The notes: generated by a model not told the origin, from the letters alone. A DNA stretch of 64,000 nt from Parus major (GCF_001522545.3 NC_031799.1:36133522-36197521); one strand, 5' to 3'; positions 12,136-48,918 are shown, numbered from the stretch's first letter. Program-made: numbers and translations.

Positions 12136-12760
12136 TACATATATTTTGGCTCAAACATTCTGACTGTTGCAACAGGAGAATGTTGACTGGATTGAGAGGG
12201 TCCTGCAGAGGTGGGGTAGTCAGTGCTGTTCTGAACCAACTTCCTTTTCCTTCCTAAGTTGTTAAGCTTGAAAATCTGCCTTAACACTCATTCTCAGTGC
12301 ACCTGTGTCAACAGAAGGGTTAAATTACAGACACCTCACTAAAAGCTGCTCCAGGACATCACAGTCTGCTAACTCCCTCATTTTCTGGAGTGCTCTAAAT
12401 AACTCAGTATGCACATATGAACACTACAGCATAAATGACACACAATATTTTACATGAGAGGCATATACCAGGTAAACCATAAAAGGAAGGAGAGTGGTCC
12501 CCAGCATTCTCTCAGTTGATCCCAGATCCAGACCACTGCAGGATCTAAGGACTGACTTTTTTTCTTCCTCTTTTCCATCTATTCTCTCCTGTTTTATCCC
12601 AGCAGTTATATTCTGCTTTATTCACTTACTGAACACCTGAAGTTTATTGTGAGATTTGGGAGCTAATTTGAAAGTTTGTTGTAGAAGCTGGACCTTGTTA
12701 GCCAACCCTTTTACAGATAAATTAGAGAAATTAGTGGGCTAATTTCTGGAATAAGGCTAC
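12136..12760. mobile_element. Unclassified insertion splitting the CR1 endonuclease
   Basis: CR1 ORF2 stops being recognisable just after the GDSNH motif and resumes at about 12,770 at nearly the same point of the protein. The roughly 620 bp between therefore behave like an insertion. The segment starts near 'tgttgcaacagg', and it contains 'gttttatcccagcag' and several TTTATT/AATAAA-like signals. It may be an LTR, but I cannot name a family. Confidence 0.4.
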
Positions 12761-13205
12761 CACATAGACATGCAGACCTTGTCTAGACAGATAAAACTTA
12801 CAAGAAATATCACACACACTTCCAGGTTGTGACAGCCTGTTGGAGGCTCAGGACAGTAGAGCACAAGGGAGTATTCCAGGGGGTTCACTAATGACAATTG
12901 CCTCCTCCAACTCATAAAGGAGCCAAAGAGTAAAGGTGCTAGGCTGGATCTTGTTCTCAGCAACAAGGAGCTGGTGGGGAATGTGAAGTCCAAGGGTATG
13001 TTAGGCTGCAGTGACCATAAAACAGTGGAGTCTGAGATGTTTGGGGAAATGAGGTGAGTGAGAAGCAATATGACTATGCTGGGCTTCAGGAGAGCTGAAG
13101 TTGGCCTCTTGGGAGGATCTCCTTGGTAGAAATACCATGGGACAGAGCCCTGAGCATAGAGGGCTGAATGACATTTAAGGATTGTTTCCTCAAGATTTAT
13201 GCATA
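12761..13205 (+). mobile_element. CR1 LINE ORF2, segment after the endonuclease core
   Basis: The CR1 ORF2 translation resumes here in broken frames. 'ggatcttgttctcagcaacaaggagctggtggggaatgtg' reads as DLVLSNKELVGNV, and 'ggctgcagtgaccataaaacagtggag' reads as GCSDHKTVE, the conserved CSDH catalytic segment of the endonuclease. It ends where a short LTR-like fragment interrupts it. Confidence 0.82.
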
Positions 13206-13418
13206 ATGTCATGGGGTAGCTTCACCTTTAAGACGGCTTGGAGAGAGGGGAAGTTGAAGCTGCTGGTGGCTGATGGGAGTTTTTCCTCCTGACCAATTAC
13301 TGTCTTTATTCCTTTTAAATTTTAAGCCTGTTTTGCTCTTATTCTAATCCATATCTCACAGCAAGAAATAAATATTTTTTTTAGTTACTGGTTTAAAAAC
13401 ACAACACATGAGGAGGAA
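13206..13418 (+). mobile_element. LTR 3'-end fragment inserted in CR1
   Basis: This segment interrupts the CR1 translation. 'ttaagcctgttttgctcttattctaatccatatctcacagcaagaaat' is the same family, in the opposite orientation, as the sequence at about 45,770-45,840. The fragment ends in a TG/CA-like 'aaacacaacaca'. It is probably the 3' end of an ERVL-like LTR. Confidence 0.6.
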
Positions 13419-13905
13419 ACTAGAAGAGAATGTCAGTAGGCCTGTACAGATGAGCAAGGAGACCCTGGACAAATTTAAAACACAAACAGGTAGCTTACAT
13501 AGCTAGAGGGAAAAGTAGCCTTGGAGTAATATCAAGAAATAGTCCAAAGATCCAGGGAGATGAAATTATTGTTGTTGTTGTTGTTGTTATTCTTAGTATA
13601 ATGAGAGTAAGAGAGGAGTAAAACACAAGAGAAACAAATGATTTCACTGGCAAGTGTTACAGCCACACTGCCCAAGCTGCAGAAGGTAAAAGCAGAGAGA
13701 CGGTTAGGAAAGCTAAAGCATCTGGCCAAGAACACCAAGGGTAACAAAAACCTTCTTTAAGAATATTAGCAGTAAAAGACTAAGGAAAATGTGGCTCCTT
13801 TCAGAAGGGATTTGGAAGACCTGGTTATGTAGGACATTGAGAATACTGAGGTACTCAATGACTTTTTTGCCTGTCTTCACCAGTAAGTACTCCATGCCCA
13901 AGCCA
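13419..13905 (+). mobile_element. CR1 LINE ORF2, linker before reverse transcriptase
   Basis: CR1 continues after the LTR fragment. 'aatattagcagtaaaagactaaggaaaatgtggctcctttcag' and 'gagaatactgaggtactcaatgacttttttgcctgtcttcaccag' match the usual CR1 segment reading EVLNDFFASVFT. A (TTG)n stretch at about 13,568-13,588 lies inside. The element then ends or decays beyond recognition. Confidence 0.78.
13568..13588. repeat. (TTG)n microsatellite
   Basis: Seven consecutive TTG units, within CR1-derived sequence. Confidence 0.9.
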
Positions 13906-14254
13906 CAGAAGGTGAGAACAGGGATTGGGAAAATGAACTGCCCTGTGCAGGTTTGAGAACATCAAAGGAACCTGAAATTGCATAAATCCATTAAACTGGC
14001 ACAAAAGAGCAATAAAAAGCGGATTCATTTCAACTTTTGTTCTGCTATCCCAAATTAATCTAAGCTGGAAGTCTTCAACATCATCCATCTCTTACTCTCC
14101 TCCCTCCACCTCACACTTCAGGAGTTATTTACTAGTTTTAGAGCAGAGCTGGTAAGTATTGCCAGAGCCTGAGCTCACTCAAATGCTTTCAGGATGGACT
14201 GTCACCTTGATTTTTAGGCATTGATCAACTGCAAACACACTGAAACAAGACGCT
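13906..14254. other. Intergenic spacer before UBQLN1 3' end
   Basis: About 350 bp with no recognised coding, repeat or RNA feature. It separates the CR1 element from the inferred UBQLN1 poly(A) site. Confidence 0.45.
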
Positions 14255-15378
14255 TAGAGATTTTTTTAAATTCATTTATTACCTGTGCACAAGAGAAGTT
14301 ACTACCAATAGAACTCAAAAGCTATACAGTATTTTTTTACTTGGTGGCTAAAAGTAATTTGAGTATCACATGACCATGAATAAAGGTAATTTCTCCAATT
14401 ACAAATCAGAATACATGTTAAAATCTTAGTGGAATAAGCCAAGTAGCTATAGAAGCAATTCCAGAGCACAAGGCCGTGGCTCTTTAATTTGGACAATGAC
14501 AAAAGTAATTTACAGTAAATCTGTAAATACTAAGATAATGTTATAATGCAAGTTTCTGTACAGTTAAATGTAAAGAGACAACCAGAACAGTAATTCTAGT
14601 ATATTTTAACTGAAGTTGCTTAAGCATTTTTTCTCAGATAGCTACCAAAGATCCTGGGCAATTCTACTCCAAATTCAAGTCCTGTGATTTTTTTTTCTTA
14701 CTTTCCTTTGTTTGTTTGTTGTTGTTAGTTTTCTGCTTGGTTTTGTAATTTTTTGTGGGTTTTGTTTGTTTTGGTTTGGTTTTTTGTTCTTGTTTTGGTT
14801 TGGTTTTTTTGTTTGTTTTTTCATTACTTACTATTTCACTCCATTGTATTGTGTAAATCTCTAGAAACGAGTTGTATATATTGTGTTTATACTTTACACA
14901 AATTAAAGCAAAAGATGGTATATTATTCAAGTGGTATAAATCTTCCAGCATTTTGCTAGTCAAGAAAAAAACCATGCCAAAATCACAATAAGCAGTATTG
15001 GTATCCACAGCTTCAATTAATTTGTTTCCTTTTTAATGTGTAATCTACATAAATTACTACTGAAGGATACTGTTTAAGTAGTAAATAAATTGGCCATTTG
15101 TAGGTCAGACAAAACTAGTTCATCCAACTGTGAAAGCTGATACTGTTTCCAAAAAATCACAAATAATGCTGAACAAAAGAACTGATGCACTCAAAAGTGA
15201 AAATGCATTGATTCCCACTGTCTGATGAAAAACTATTGCACTCCACCTTCAAATGCATCAGACTGGTTTTAGTTGTAACAAGACAATCCCAAGAGTCAGA
15301 ATGAAATAAAGCAATTTAAAAGATTAAAGAGCTGTTATCAAAAATAAATTACATTTTTTCAAGTTAAAAGAAACACTG
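14255..15378 (-). other. UBQLN1: UBQLN1 3' untranslated region
   Basis: Sequence downstream of the UBQLN1 stop. The first good - strand AATAAA lies at 14,275-14,280, predicting cleavage near 14,255 and a 3' UTR of about 1.1 kb. A G/T-rich low-complexity block (A/C-rich in the transcript) lies at about 14,690-14,822. Longer alternative UTRs cannot be excluded. Confidence 0.55.
14690..14822. repeat. TTTG/TTGG-rich low-complexity tract
   Basis: The + strand is a run of T and G with units such as 'tttgtttgttt' and 'ggtttggttttt'. It lies inside the inferred UBQLN1 3' UTR, where the transcript would be A/C-rich. Confidence 0.75.
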
Positions 15379-39876
<24,498 letters not shown>

Positions 39877-40199
39877 GGCCGTGTGCGGACGGGGCAGAGC
39901 AGAGCAGAGCAGGGCAGGGGGCCTGACCGCCGGCTCCCGACTGCTCCAGCCCAGCGCTCGCGCCGCGCCCGCGACACCGGAAACGGCCTGGCCCGGCGGC
40001 CGCGCTCCGTGATGACGCAGCGCAACGGGGAAGTTACTAGAAAGGGGCACCGCCCGTGCGCGCGGCCGGCATCGTGCGCGCCCCCTGGGCCTGCGTGTGC
40101 CCGTGGGGACTCGCCCCGGGCTTCCCGCAGCATTTCTGGCCTTGGGCTGTCACATCCCTGCCCTTTGGCCGTCCCCAGCCTCCACGGACACGTCTGGAG

Positions 40200-40725
40200 A
40201 GCCGTATCCAGTTCTGGGCTCCTCAGTAGAAGAGGAGGGAGATAAGAGAGGCAAGGAGCTTCTGGGGAGGGTCCAGTGGGGGTCACAAAGATAACTTGGG
40301 GTTTGGAGCATCTCTCGTATGAGGAGAGACTGCAGGAGCTGTGCCTGTCCGGAGAAGAGGGCATTCATCAATACATACAAGTATTTATCAAATTAAAGTC
40401 TCAAAGGTGGGTGCCTAATAGGACAGTGCCAAACTCTTTTCAGTGGTGCTCAGTGACAGGACGAGGAGCAATAGGCAAAAGCTAAAACACAGGAAATTCC
40501 ACTTAAGCATGGGGAAGAACTTGACACTCGGGGTGGCAGAGCACTGGAACAGGCTGCCCAGCAAGGTCATGTACTCTCCCTCTCTTGACACATTCAAAAC
40601 CCGACTGAACGTGTTCCTGTGTAATCTGCTGTAGCTGACCGTGCCTTGGCAAGGGGCTTGGTCTGGATGATGATCTCCAGAGGTCTCTTCCAACCCTAAC
40701 AATTCTGTTGCTCTGTGTGAGTCTA
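40200..40725 (+). mobile_element. CR1 LINE 3'-end fragment upstream of UBQLN1
   Basis: CR1 sequence reading 'gagcatctctcgtatgaggagagactg' (EHLSYEERL), 'ggcagagcactggaacaggctgcc' and ending 'ggtctcttccaaccctaacaattctgttgctctg'. It starts about 325 bp upstream of the UBQLN1 start codon, in head-to-head orientation with the gene. Confidence 0.92.
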
Positions 40726-41948
40726 GATTTTAGTCCTCTTTTTAGATTTTACTTTCCTCTGTATGCTTTAATCACTTAGTTAAGGTGGTTTAAAGCGGTA
40801 CTTACTTTAGTGGTTGGTATACCATTAGTGGTGCTAAGGTGGTACTATGAGACCAAGCCTTTTCAATAAACGTTATCACGCTTTCACTGTGACAGGATTC
40901 AAGGGAATGGCCTGAATCCATGTTATTTAGGCTGGATATTATGAAGAGGGTTTTTTGCCCAGAGGATGGTCTGACCTTGGAGCAGGCTCCTCAGGAGAGC
41001 GGTCACAGCACTTCTTGTGGTCACTCACACCTGGTTTTGCTGATGCCTTTGCTGGTGATTTTGTTGAGTGACATAAAGAGCCCAGTTGCAGCAGCCCCTC
41101 ACCTGCCATTCCAGGACCTTCCACCCCTACAAGCAGCACAATCTGACACAAGCCATAGGAAAACTTAGAATCTATTGCCAGGTGCAAGGGATGTGTGCCT
41201 TGGATTTTCAGTAAATCCATGCAGAAGGTCACCAGGTGTTTCTCAACTTGGACCTGGGAGTGCAGGTGCTTCATACACATGCAACTGTGGTTTGCTGGAG
41301 CTCCAGTCTATGAGGTGTTACAGAGGCCTGTAGAGAGATGCAGGGATTTGGTGTTGAAAGATGCAAAAAATCTACCTTGGCATAGTTTGTGAACCTACAT
41401 CAATGAAATAATTCAATAACTATTGATTTTAAGTCACTTGGCCCAGCTAAAGATTAATAAATACTAGACATTTACCACTTTAAAGGTACTGCTAAGGTAG
41501 TATTCCATACCTGGAAATCACATCTTCCTCAAACTTGGACAAAAAACCCTTTAAACACAAATTAAATTTACATTACCAAATTAGGCATTCTCCCCAAATA
41601 TTCTTGCCTCTCAGGAAATTCAAGATGTCTATTCCTGTTTAGCTGTAAAATACATATGTGGCTTTGAACTGTAGAATCAAATGTCCTTTTTTGCTTAGAT
41701 GAGAATAGATGTTTCCCACAGTAGCCTGAATCATGAGATGATTCGCTGGTTTGGTCTGCTCTTGGGATAACATCTCAGACACCCTTTGTAGATTGGTTCA
41801 TCTAGTACTAAAAACAGTGTAACACAGCATGGTAGGCTCCAAAACTCTTAACATTTTTACTAAAGGAGTTGAAGACCTGCTAAGAGACCTTAAAAGAGAA
41901 ATACCAAAGACTGGCTGAAGGGAATTCCAGGTTTTGCCTGTTCTAGAA
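40726..41948. other. Intergenic with one short CR1-like piece
   Basis: A decayed CR1-like stretch at about 40,890-41,010 has 'ttaggctggatattatgaagag' and 'ggagcaggctcctcaggagagcggtcac'. The rest holds no recognised feature. Confidence 0.55.
40890..41010 (+). mobile_element. CR1-like fragment
   Basis: 'ggctggatattatgaagagg', 'cccagaggatggtc' and 'ggagcaggctcctcaggag' match the conserved segment that in other CR1 copies reads RLDIRKNFF...HWNRLP. The copy is short and old. Confidence 0.7.
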
Positions 41949-42513
41949 CTTCTGTTTGTTGCAGATAAGAATGATTCCAGGTATACTCGTATGGAGGCCA
42001 GTGGGCAAATTAACAATGAACCCACAACTCTCCCTTGGAGGGAAAGCTCCTAGAAGAGTTCCTCCTCTTTTGGGGCAACAAAATGAGTCACTTCAGCATG
42101 CCTTGCAGCCCCTGCAAATTTTATGTACCCTGTGCAAATTCTATGTACTCTATTGGTCCTTCCCCTTTGCTCTGCCCCTGAACCCTCAGTGGTCCTGATG
42201 CTCCTGTATAAGCCCCTGTTTCCCTCTGACTATCTGGAGTCTTTTGTCCCTGACCCCTTTGTGGTAGCCAGAGTTCTCCTTGTCCCTGGCCCAAGAATAA
42301 AGGCTTGTTGTGGAACACCACACGAGGCTCCCGTCCTTCCTTTGGTGTCTCCCAGATATCGACTAAGAGCTGCAATGACTCAAGAGCCCTTTTCAGGGCT
42401 CAGAGCTGAGATCACTCTCGGCAGGGCAGGGATTGCCTGAGCACCCGAAAGTGTCCTTCCAGGGATGCTTCTCTGGGAAGGCCACGGCACCCAGACCACT
42501 GCCCAGGCTGTGA
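41949..42513 (+). mobile_element. Solo LTR, retroviral type
   Basis: A U3-like part with a tandem 'ctgtgcaaattctatgtac' / 'ctgcaaattttatgtac' pair at about 42,112-42,150, followed by an AATAAA at 42,296-42,301 in 'ccaagaataaaggcttgttgtgg'. A U5-like tail ends near 'ctgtgaca' (about 42,513). No retroviral genes flank it. Its start is approximate. Confidence 0.6.
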
Positions 42514-45500
42514 CATATTCAAGTATTCAGACTTTCTTGGGTCACACATTTTATTTTGCATACTGGTTGTGATGCTACAAGGTGTTGACTTCTGCTGCAG
42601 GAGAATGCTTGGATGTATGCCTGTACCACATTTTCTTGTTGACTGGCAGAGTGAGGAACACCATACAGTAGCATTCTGTAGCACTGCAATCAAGCAGTGA
42701 TTTCAAGCAGCAATTAGATCTAAGAGTAAGGAGATAGTCCTCATTGCAGGCTATTTGCAGTTTATAGATACAGCTCATGCTGACTGTATCATTCCATGAG
42801 TAGACTTTGTACAAGAGTAGCACGATTTCTACCTGGTTATAGCTAGCAGAAGTTTACAAGTTAAGAGGAATAATCATTTGTGTTATTTACTGAAGTATAT
42901 TTGTTATAAGTGGAAAGGATACTAAAAATTTATAGGAAATAACTTGGACGTTATTGAAAGTTCTTAACTAAGCCAAGAGGGAACTTTAACAAAGAATGTT
43001 TTTATCTTCATGTTAATTTTGGTGCAGATAACAGGAATATGGGATCTCATTTGCCAGAATTGAAAGGGTCCAGATGGAAAATACCCTAAACCAGAACAAC
43101 ATGCATATGGGTTCTCAGTCATAGTTGAGAACATAGCTTATAAACAGTGCATGGAAAATGATAACAATATAGCAAAGAATTTTGAGTTCTTAATCATCTT
43201 AGCCTGACAGATTTTTAAAAACACTTCTTTCCCCTTGCTTTTCCTTTTCTTTCCCACTTTCTTCCACCTGTGCTTTTATTTCGCCTTTCTAAAGCCACCT
43301 TTGCAACTTTTCTTCATTAATTGCTGATATTAAGGAACAGAATTCAGCATGTTTATTAGACAGACCATTAATTTTTATGCCACTTCATTTTCCTCACCTA
43401 CAGTTACTGTTGTTTACTGCAGAAGTTCAACCTCATTCCCAGCTTTGACTAGACAGCATCATTTTGGTATTTTTTTCCACAGTTAGTTGATGTAACCAAT
43501 GCCAAGCCATCTAACTTGGCTTCAAACAAACAAACAAACAGAAAATGGACATGCAGTGACCAGACAGTATTTTGAATCAAAGTGAAAGTAGTGGGTCACA
43601 TCAAGCTGAGTCAAATTAAGAATATTACCAAAAGGTTTTGAACCAGTTTGGTGAATTCTGTTTAATGTTTTACCTGACATTAGTGACACAGACTTGAATT
43701 TAGATGAGGCCTCAGGTGGTCTAATGACAGTAAAACTTACATACAATATCTCCAAAGTTCTCATGTAAGTGATGCATAACATTCCTTGTATTTCTGAATA
43801 TTCAAACCAAACGTAATATAAACACCTGTGTTTTATTTTTAATGTAAAAGGGAAGAGTATAGACTTCTACTTTCTTATGACATTAAAAAGATATTCTACA
43901 TATTTTTTTTTTCCATTCCTGATTTGCCAGAACAAAGGTTAGGGCTCTTGCTTTAGACTCAGTTAAAGGGGTTCAATTAAAAAAGCTTCGTACTAAAGCA
44001 TAACTGGGTAATGAGAGTAATTATCTCCTGCTGTAGATAGGGGGCTCACTCAGATTCTTTGCCTTTACTACAGCAAATTTCAAGCACATGCCCTTAGTAA
44101 GTCTCAGTCAGAAGGCAGCATCCTTGTCAGGTCTTCAATAATTCTAATAAATTAAATAATCTTGTCTCACTTTCAGTATGATTTGTTTCTTGGTGATTGC
44201 TTTTCTAATTCTTACAAAGAATCACCCTTTCAAAAGTCTAGAAAAAAGACTTCCATTTTTCTAGGAAAATCCGTTTCATTATCCCAATTCATTAGCAAAT
44301 GTTTTCCAATTGTACTCTATAACTTTTACCCTAACCTGAGTTATTTTTGTTAGTTTGATTCACAAAAACCATATTTAAAGTTTTGTAATTGTCTTTATCC
44401 CAGAATTCATCCCAGAATTTTCTCTAGCTCCTCTCTACATGTACACTGTGCTTTGGTCTTTCCAACAAGCCTCTTTGTCTCCCTGGCCTCTGTTACGTGG
44501 AACTGTTTGTTTTGACAACTGTTTGTTGGGAAAGTTCCTCTCATTTCAGGACTTTAACTACATATTTAAAGGTAGCACCGAACCTATGCGGCCTAAACTC
44601 TCAGTATTCAGTAAATGAGAGCCCTTTGCTCTTCATCTTTATTCTAGCTTTCCTACCTCAGCCTTAAATTATGAGGGTTCGATTTTTTTTAACTAACCTT
44701 TTTGAAAAAGGAAAGTTTTATTGTATTGTGACACAATTTACAGCTTATTTCAAAGTAACTAGAACAGATACAAATTACTGCTGAATATTTGTACATGAAA
44801 TCAAAAGAATAACAAATCTATCTATTGCAAATTTACATAGAGCCACAGTCCAAAGTGACTCATTGTGAGAAAATAATACTGAAACAATTGCTGAATTTTC
44901 CAAAGAAGGCATATGAGGAGTATCCTTCCTGAAACAGACTGCAACAGCTACCAAAAAAAAAAAAAAAAAAAAAAAAAATCTTTGTCTTATTACAAATGTA
45001 AAAGGAACTAGATATGAGAAAATTTCTTTCTTTCCGAGAGACATGGAAAGAATTTAAGAACAACATAGAAGAGAAAGGAATCAGCTGATTGAAGAATTCT
45101 ATGTAATTTATATTGGATAGATGAATTCTATACTGGACAGGCTAATACAGCAAATGGTGAACAGGGAAAAGAGTTGTGTTGGATAAGAACTGTATTCAGC
45201 ATTGCCCAAGTCAGGAACATGTAAATGTTTCTTTAAGGCTTAAAAACTGGTTTTTATGGACTTTTTTTATGATGGCATCAAAAGGCATTTCTAGAATCCA
45301 ATTTTTGTTTAATTTAAATAGGACTCCTGTTAATCAGCAAGCATAATGCAAACTAATTTTTAAGTATGTCAAAGTCTATAGCACAAGGAACAACACAGGT
45401 CTACAGTGGAGGATGACAAGGTGGGGAGTGGGGTGGGTGAAGCTTTTACTAAATGTCCTGAAAGAAAAAGAACATCAAACCAAGTATGTCAAATAGGGAT

Positions 45501-45583
45501 ATGTGGACAAAATAAAACTTAAGGGAAGACAAATTCATAGAATAGCAGGTAATCAGTCTTTTGGATTTTGGCTTTTTTATAAT
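42514..45583. other. Intergenic, nothing recognised
   Basis: About 3 kb of AT-rich sequence. It contains a (CAAA)n stretch at about 43,522-43,540 and a 28-29 bp poly-A at about 44,953-44,980. I looked for GKAP1 exons on the - strand and found none. Confidence 0.5.
44953..44980. repeat. Long poly-A run
   Basis: About 28 consecutive A residues. No LINE body was recognised on either side, so it is not clearly a retroposon tail. Confidence 0.85.
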
Positions 45584-45749
45584 TGTCTTGGTTTGGAAGA
45601 CAGGTGTCTGCTAGGGAGGGCAGGAACCTCCCTTGGAATGAAAATGTAAACCCCTTCCCTCCAAATTACTATAATTTTGAAATCAAGGGGCTCTCAGGCA
45701 GAGATCTGGAGATAGGAACAACAGTTCTTTACTGGTATGTATAACAACA
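45584..45749. mobile_element. Outer LTR, left piece (split by a younger LTR)
   Basis: It begins 'tgtcttggtttggaagacag' and continues 'gggctctcaggcagagatctgg' to 'acagttctttactgg'. This resembles one end of a common passerine LTR. The element appears to continue only after the inserted LTR, at about 47,180. Confidence 0.6.
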
Positions 45750-47175
45750 TGTGGTGGGTTTTAGCTCTAGCTAAAACTCATTTCTTGCTGTGAGATACGG
45801 ATTAGGAGGAGGGCAAAACAGGCTTAAAACTTAAAAGAAATAAATTAAGTTTATTAACAGGACTAAAAGAATAAGAAACCAGAATAAAACCTCCAGAAAC
45901 TTTTTCTTCCCCTCCACCCAACCTTTCTTTTTTTAACTGTTTAGTTAAAATGATGAGACAAAACCTGAGATGTTAAAGCAGTACCTACTATACAATAGTC
46001 TTTTCATCAGTCTTTGTAGGGAGATGATTTTTCTCTTGTCATGCAGTGGAGATTTTTTTACAAGAAACAGTTCTCTCATGGTTTTTCATTTCTATGACTG
46101 GCAGCCACCCAGGCACAAAGGCAAAGGTTCTCTCCATCTGGGATCATCTCTGGGAACAGAGGCATTCTTCTTCACTCCATGGGGCAAAGGGTCTTCATCA
46201 GCTCTTATCCCTCTCTCTGTTCAAGCATCTTCTCATAGGATCACAGCTACTCCACCGTCTGCTCAGCTTCATCAATGGATACCTTTGCTCAGATCTGCAG
46301 CTTGAATACTTCATTCCCCCAATACTCCTTCATGAATTAAAGGAGTTATTTTTCAGATCATTATTGTCCATCTCCATGGCCCTACCAAAAAAATATTAAA
46401 GCTTATTAGAGCATCTCCTCATTCTCCTTCCATCTGAGGCTTGACTTCCTCTTTTACTGACCTTTATGTTTCATGTTTTCTTTTTTATGTCTGGACTGCT
46501 CTCATCCTTTTCTCTCCTTGGAGAGAGGGACAAGGTCTGCAGGTCTTATCTGTGTAGTGAAGAAGTTAAATCTGGCCCAAGCTGCTGCAGGCAGTCGTGG
46601 TGTCAGATTTCAGGTGTCTTTCACCCAGCAGCCGAAGGCAGGGAGCAGACAGTTTTCGGCCTTGAGCGGTCTGTGAGGGCCGAAGGTGGCTGGGCTGGGG
46701 GGGATGTCGGCAAGTATCAACAGCCGTCTGGGGATCTCCGTGGGAAGCGCTTCGGCTACCCCGCCAGAATGGAACCCGAAGAACCTCTCAGGAGAAGCCA
46801 GCGCCACCACAGAGCCTGTCCTGGCCTGGGGGGGACTCCGCAGTCTCCATTCCCCGCCCGGGAACCACTGGGCTCTGGCCCAGCCCCCCTCAGGCCGCAC
46901 AGGCCGCAGGGAAGCGGGGCCAGCCTGACCAGAGCTCTGCTGCCTTTCAAGGCCGGAAAGAAAGAGAGAGAAGTTCCCAGGCTTGGGTTTATAAAAGGTG
47001 GTATTCACAAAGGTGAACTTTCTTTTCAGTGGTGCAAAATGCTGTCAGTTCTCAGAACTGACAATAGTTATTGGCCTGATCTCAAGCACAGAAGAAACTC
47101 CCAGCAGCTTCTCTCAAATCACTTCCATGGATGTTTCCCATTTCTTTCCCTAAATGCCAAACTACCATGCAAGGC
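45750..47175 (-). mobile_element. ERVL-like solo LTR nested in another LTR
   Basis: The left end 'tgtggtgggttttagctctagc' is the complement of a CA-terminated LTR 3' end. Next comes 'ggcaaaacaggcttaaaactt', a hallmark shared in complement with the fragment at 13,206-13,418 and similar to the LTR at 56,346. GC-rich sequence at 46,600-46,960 gives long spurious frames. The right limit is approximate (about 47,165-47,180). Its surroundings (45,584-45,749 and 47,180-47,735) look like one interrupted LTR. Confidence 0.6.
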
Positions 47176-47735
47176 AAACAAACAACAATAACTACAGCAT
47201 TAACAACAAAACAGAAGCAGGGACCCCATGACAGCCTTCTCGGCAGAGACAGGAAGGGATGGAGGAGAGGCTTTGCTTCACAAACCCCTGGGGGAGTCAG
47301 TCCCGGTGCTCCTGCAGGGCTCTGAGGAACACCCAGCTGGAACAGCAGGGATGAGCTGAGATCCTGGGCCGGTGGCTGAGGTGGATCAGCAGCTCCTGGC
47401 ACTGCCACACGTCCCGGCAGGACAGGGGGTGTGAGGCCACCAACGAAGAGGGGAGAAGTGGAAGCAGCAGCAGCTCCGTCTGGGTGATGGTGAATTCCCT
47501 TCTCTCCGCAGCAACAGCTCCCAGCAAAGTGTCCTTCTCTGAAGATGAAGAAGCCGCCAAACTGTCCCCACCCTTCCCTTTTTCCTGCCCCGCTTCCCCC
47601 CTGGGCCCAGCCAAACTCTGTTTCTCAGGCACCCACCAAGTATCTGCAGTCAGGTTTTCCCGAAACTAATGGGTAAAAATTCCATTGGTGAGCCAGAACA
47701 AAAGGAAGGACACCCAACCCCCAACAATAATATAG
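47176..47735. mobile_element. Outer LTR, right piece
   Basis: It carries 'caggaccccatgacag'-like sequence at about 47,218-47,236, then 'gatcagcagctcctggcac', 'caacagctcccagcaaagtg' and 'gagccagaacaaaaggaag', and ends near 'caacaataatatagaa'. I read it as the continuation of the LTR that begins at 45,584. The 86- to 111-codon frames here are not conserved genes. Confidence 0.5.
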
Positions 47736-48559
47736 AATAATGAAATGACTCTCTCTAAAAAGAATCTAGCAATTTAATGGTACTTTGAAACAGACTAATT
47801 AGTGTTTTTGTGAAAAGATGAATATCCTGTATTTCCTAATTCAAAATTGCTTACAAATACAAAAACGTTGGAAAAGAAGTCACATCTCCAAGTTATGGGC
47901 ACCACTGATTTGATTAGATAAAAGTCTTGGTCTTGTAACCCTTGGTGAATGTTTTCCGTGATGCAGCAGGTAATGAAAACACATACCACCTCACCAAATG
48001 AAGGGGACTTAGTTTGAATCAGACTGGTAACAAAACAGATTATTTCATTCCACACAGTAGTATTCTATCTGTCAGGATGTAATTATGCACAGTTTATCCT
48101 GTGTGGTCACAGGGTCTAGTTCTGAACAGTGGCACCACTAACATTCTGAAGATAACAAATTTGAAAATTATTTTTGAAGAGCTAGCCAGAAAAACAAACA
48201 AACAAAGGTAGGACAAACAAATTGGTGAATCTACAGTAAGACTTTCAGCACTATTATGAAATCTGAATAAATGTGGACTGTTAGTTACACTGTCTCATTT
48301 CTTTGAAAAATCTTATTCCACTATTAGAATCTTCATGGAACTAGTTTTTAGAAGTCAGTAGTAAGTTGTAACAGTATTACAGATTCATGCTACCTTTATT
48401 AATAAAGACTCTTGTCCCACTTCACCCTCCGGCTGCCCATACAAGTGAAGCTCATCACAGCACTCTTCACACATACTTTGCTTTGGAAATGGCTTAGTGC
48501 TACAGTGTGTGGAAAAAAAAAAAAAGTCTTCTTTACACTTACAGGTATTTTGTGTTATC
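47736..48559. other. Intergenic, nothing recognised
   Basis: AT-rich unique-looking sequence between the nested LTRs and the paired-LTR element. Confidence 0.45.
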
Positions 48560-48565
48560 TACTGT

Positions 48566-48918
48566 TGTGGCGACGTGCCTCGAGAAAGACAAAGAGTTAC
48601 ATTGTCCCACCCCAAACCCCTTGTGAAGGGCGGCCCAGGTGTTCTGATTGGGTTTGAGTCCCTGGGGGGTTCTCCCTTGCTGTGTTTCTAGTGGTCCCTG
48701 ACCCTGAACTCCATCCTCAAGGGTGGAGACCCTCAAGAGTCCCGTCCCTCAAAACCCCTGCTGTGCCTCTGTTTGGGGCTCTCTGTTCTGGACCTGAGGT
48801 TGTTCCCATGCTGAATAAATGGTTTCATGAACAGAGGCCCGTCTCGTTGGTGCTCCATGCTGGTCCCCAGAACCCTGCAGCTTCCCTGGACAAGATCCTG
48901 AGGTTGCTGACTGCAACA
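48566..48918 (+). repeat. 5' LTR of the short retrovirus
   Basis: TG...CA ends, with a poly(A) signal AATAAA at 48,814-48,819. It aligns along its length with 50,184-50,539. Many of the differences are C/T or G/A transitions at CpG sites. Confidence 0.93.

Noticed and set aside
46466..47191. Open frame of 241 codons on the + strand
   Set aside because: It falls in the GC-rich part of an LTR-like repeat, overlaps other long frames on both strands and shows no known domain.
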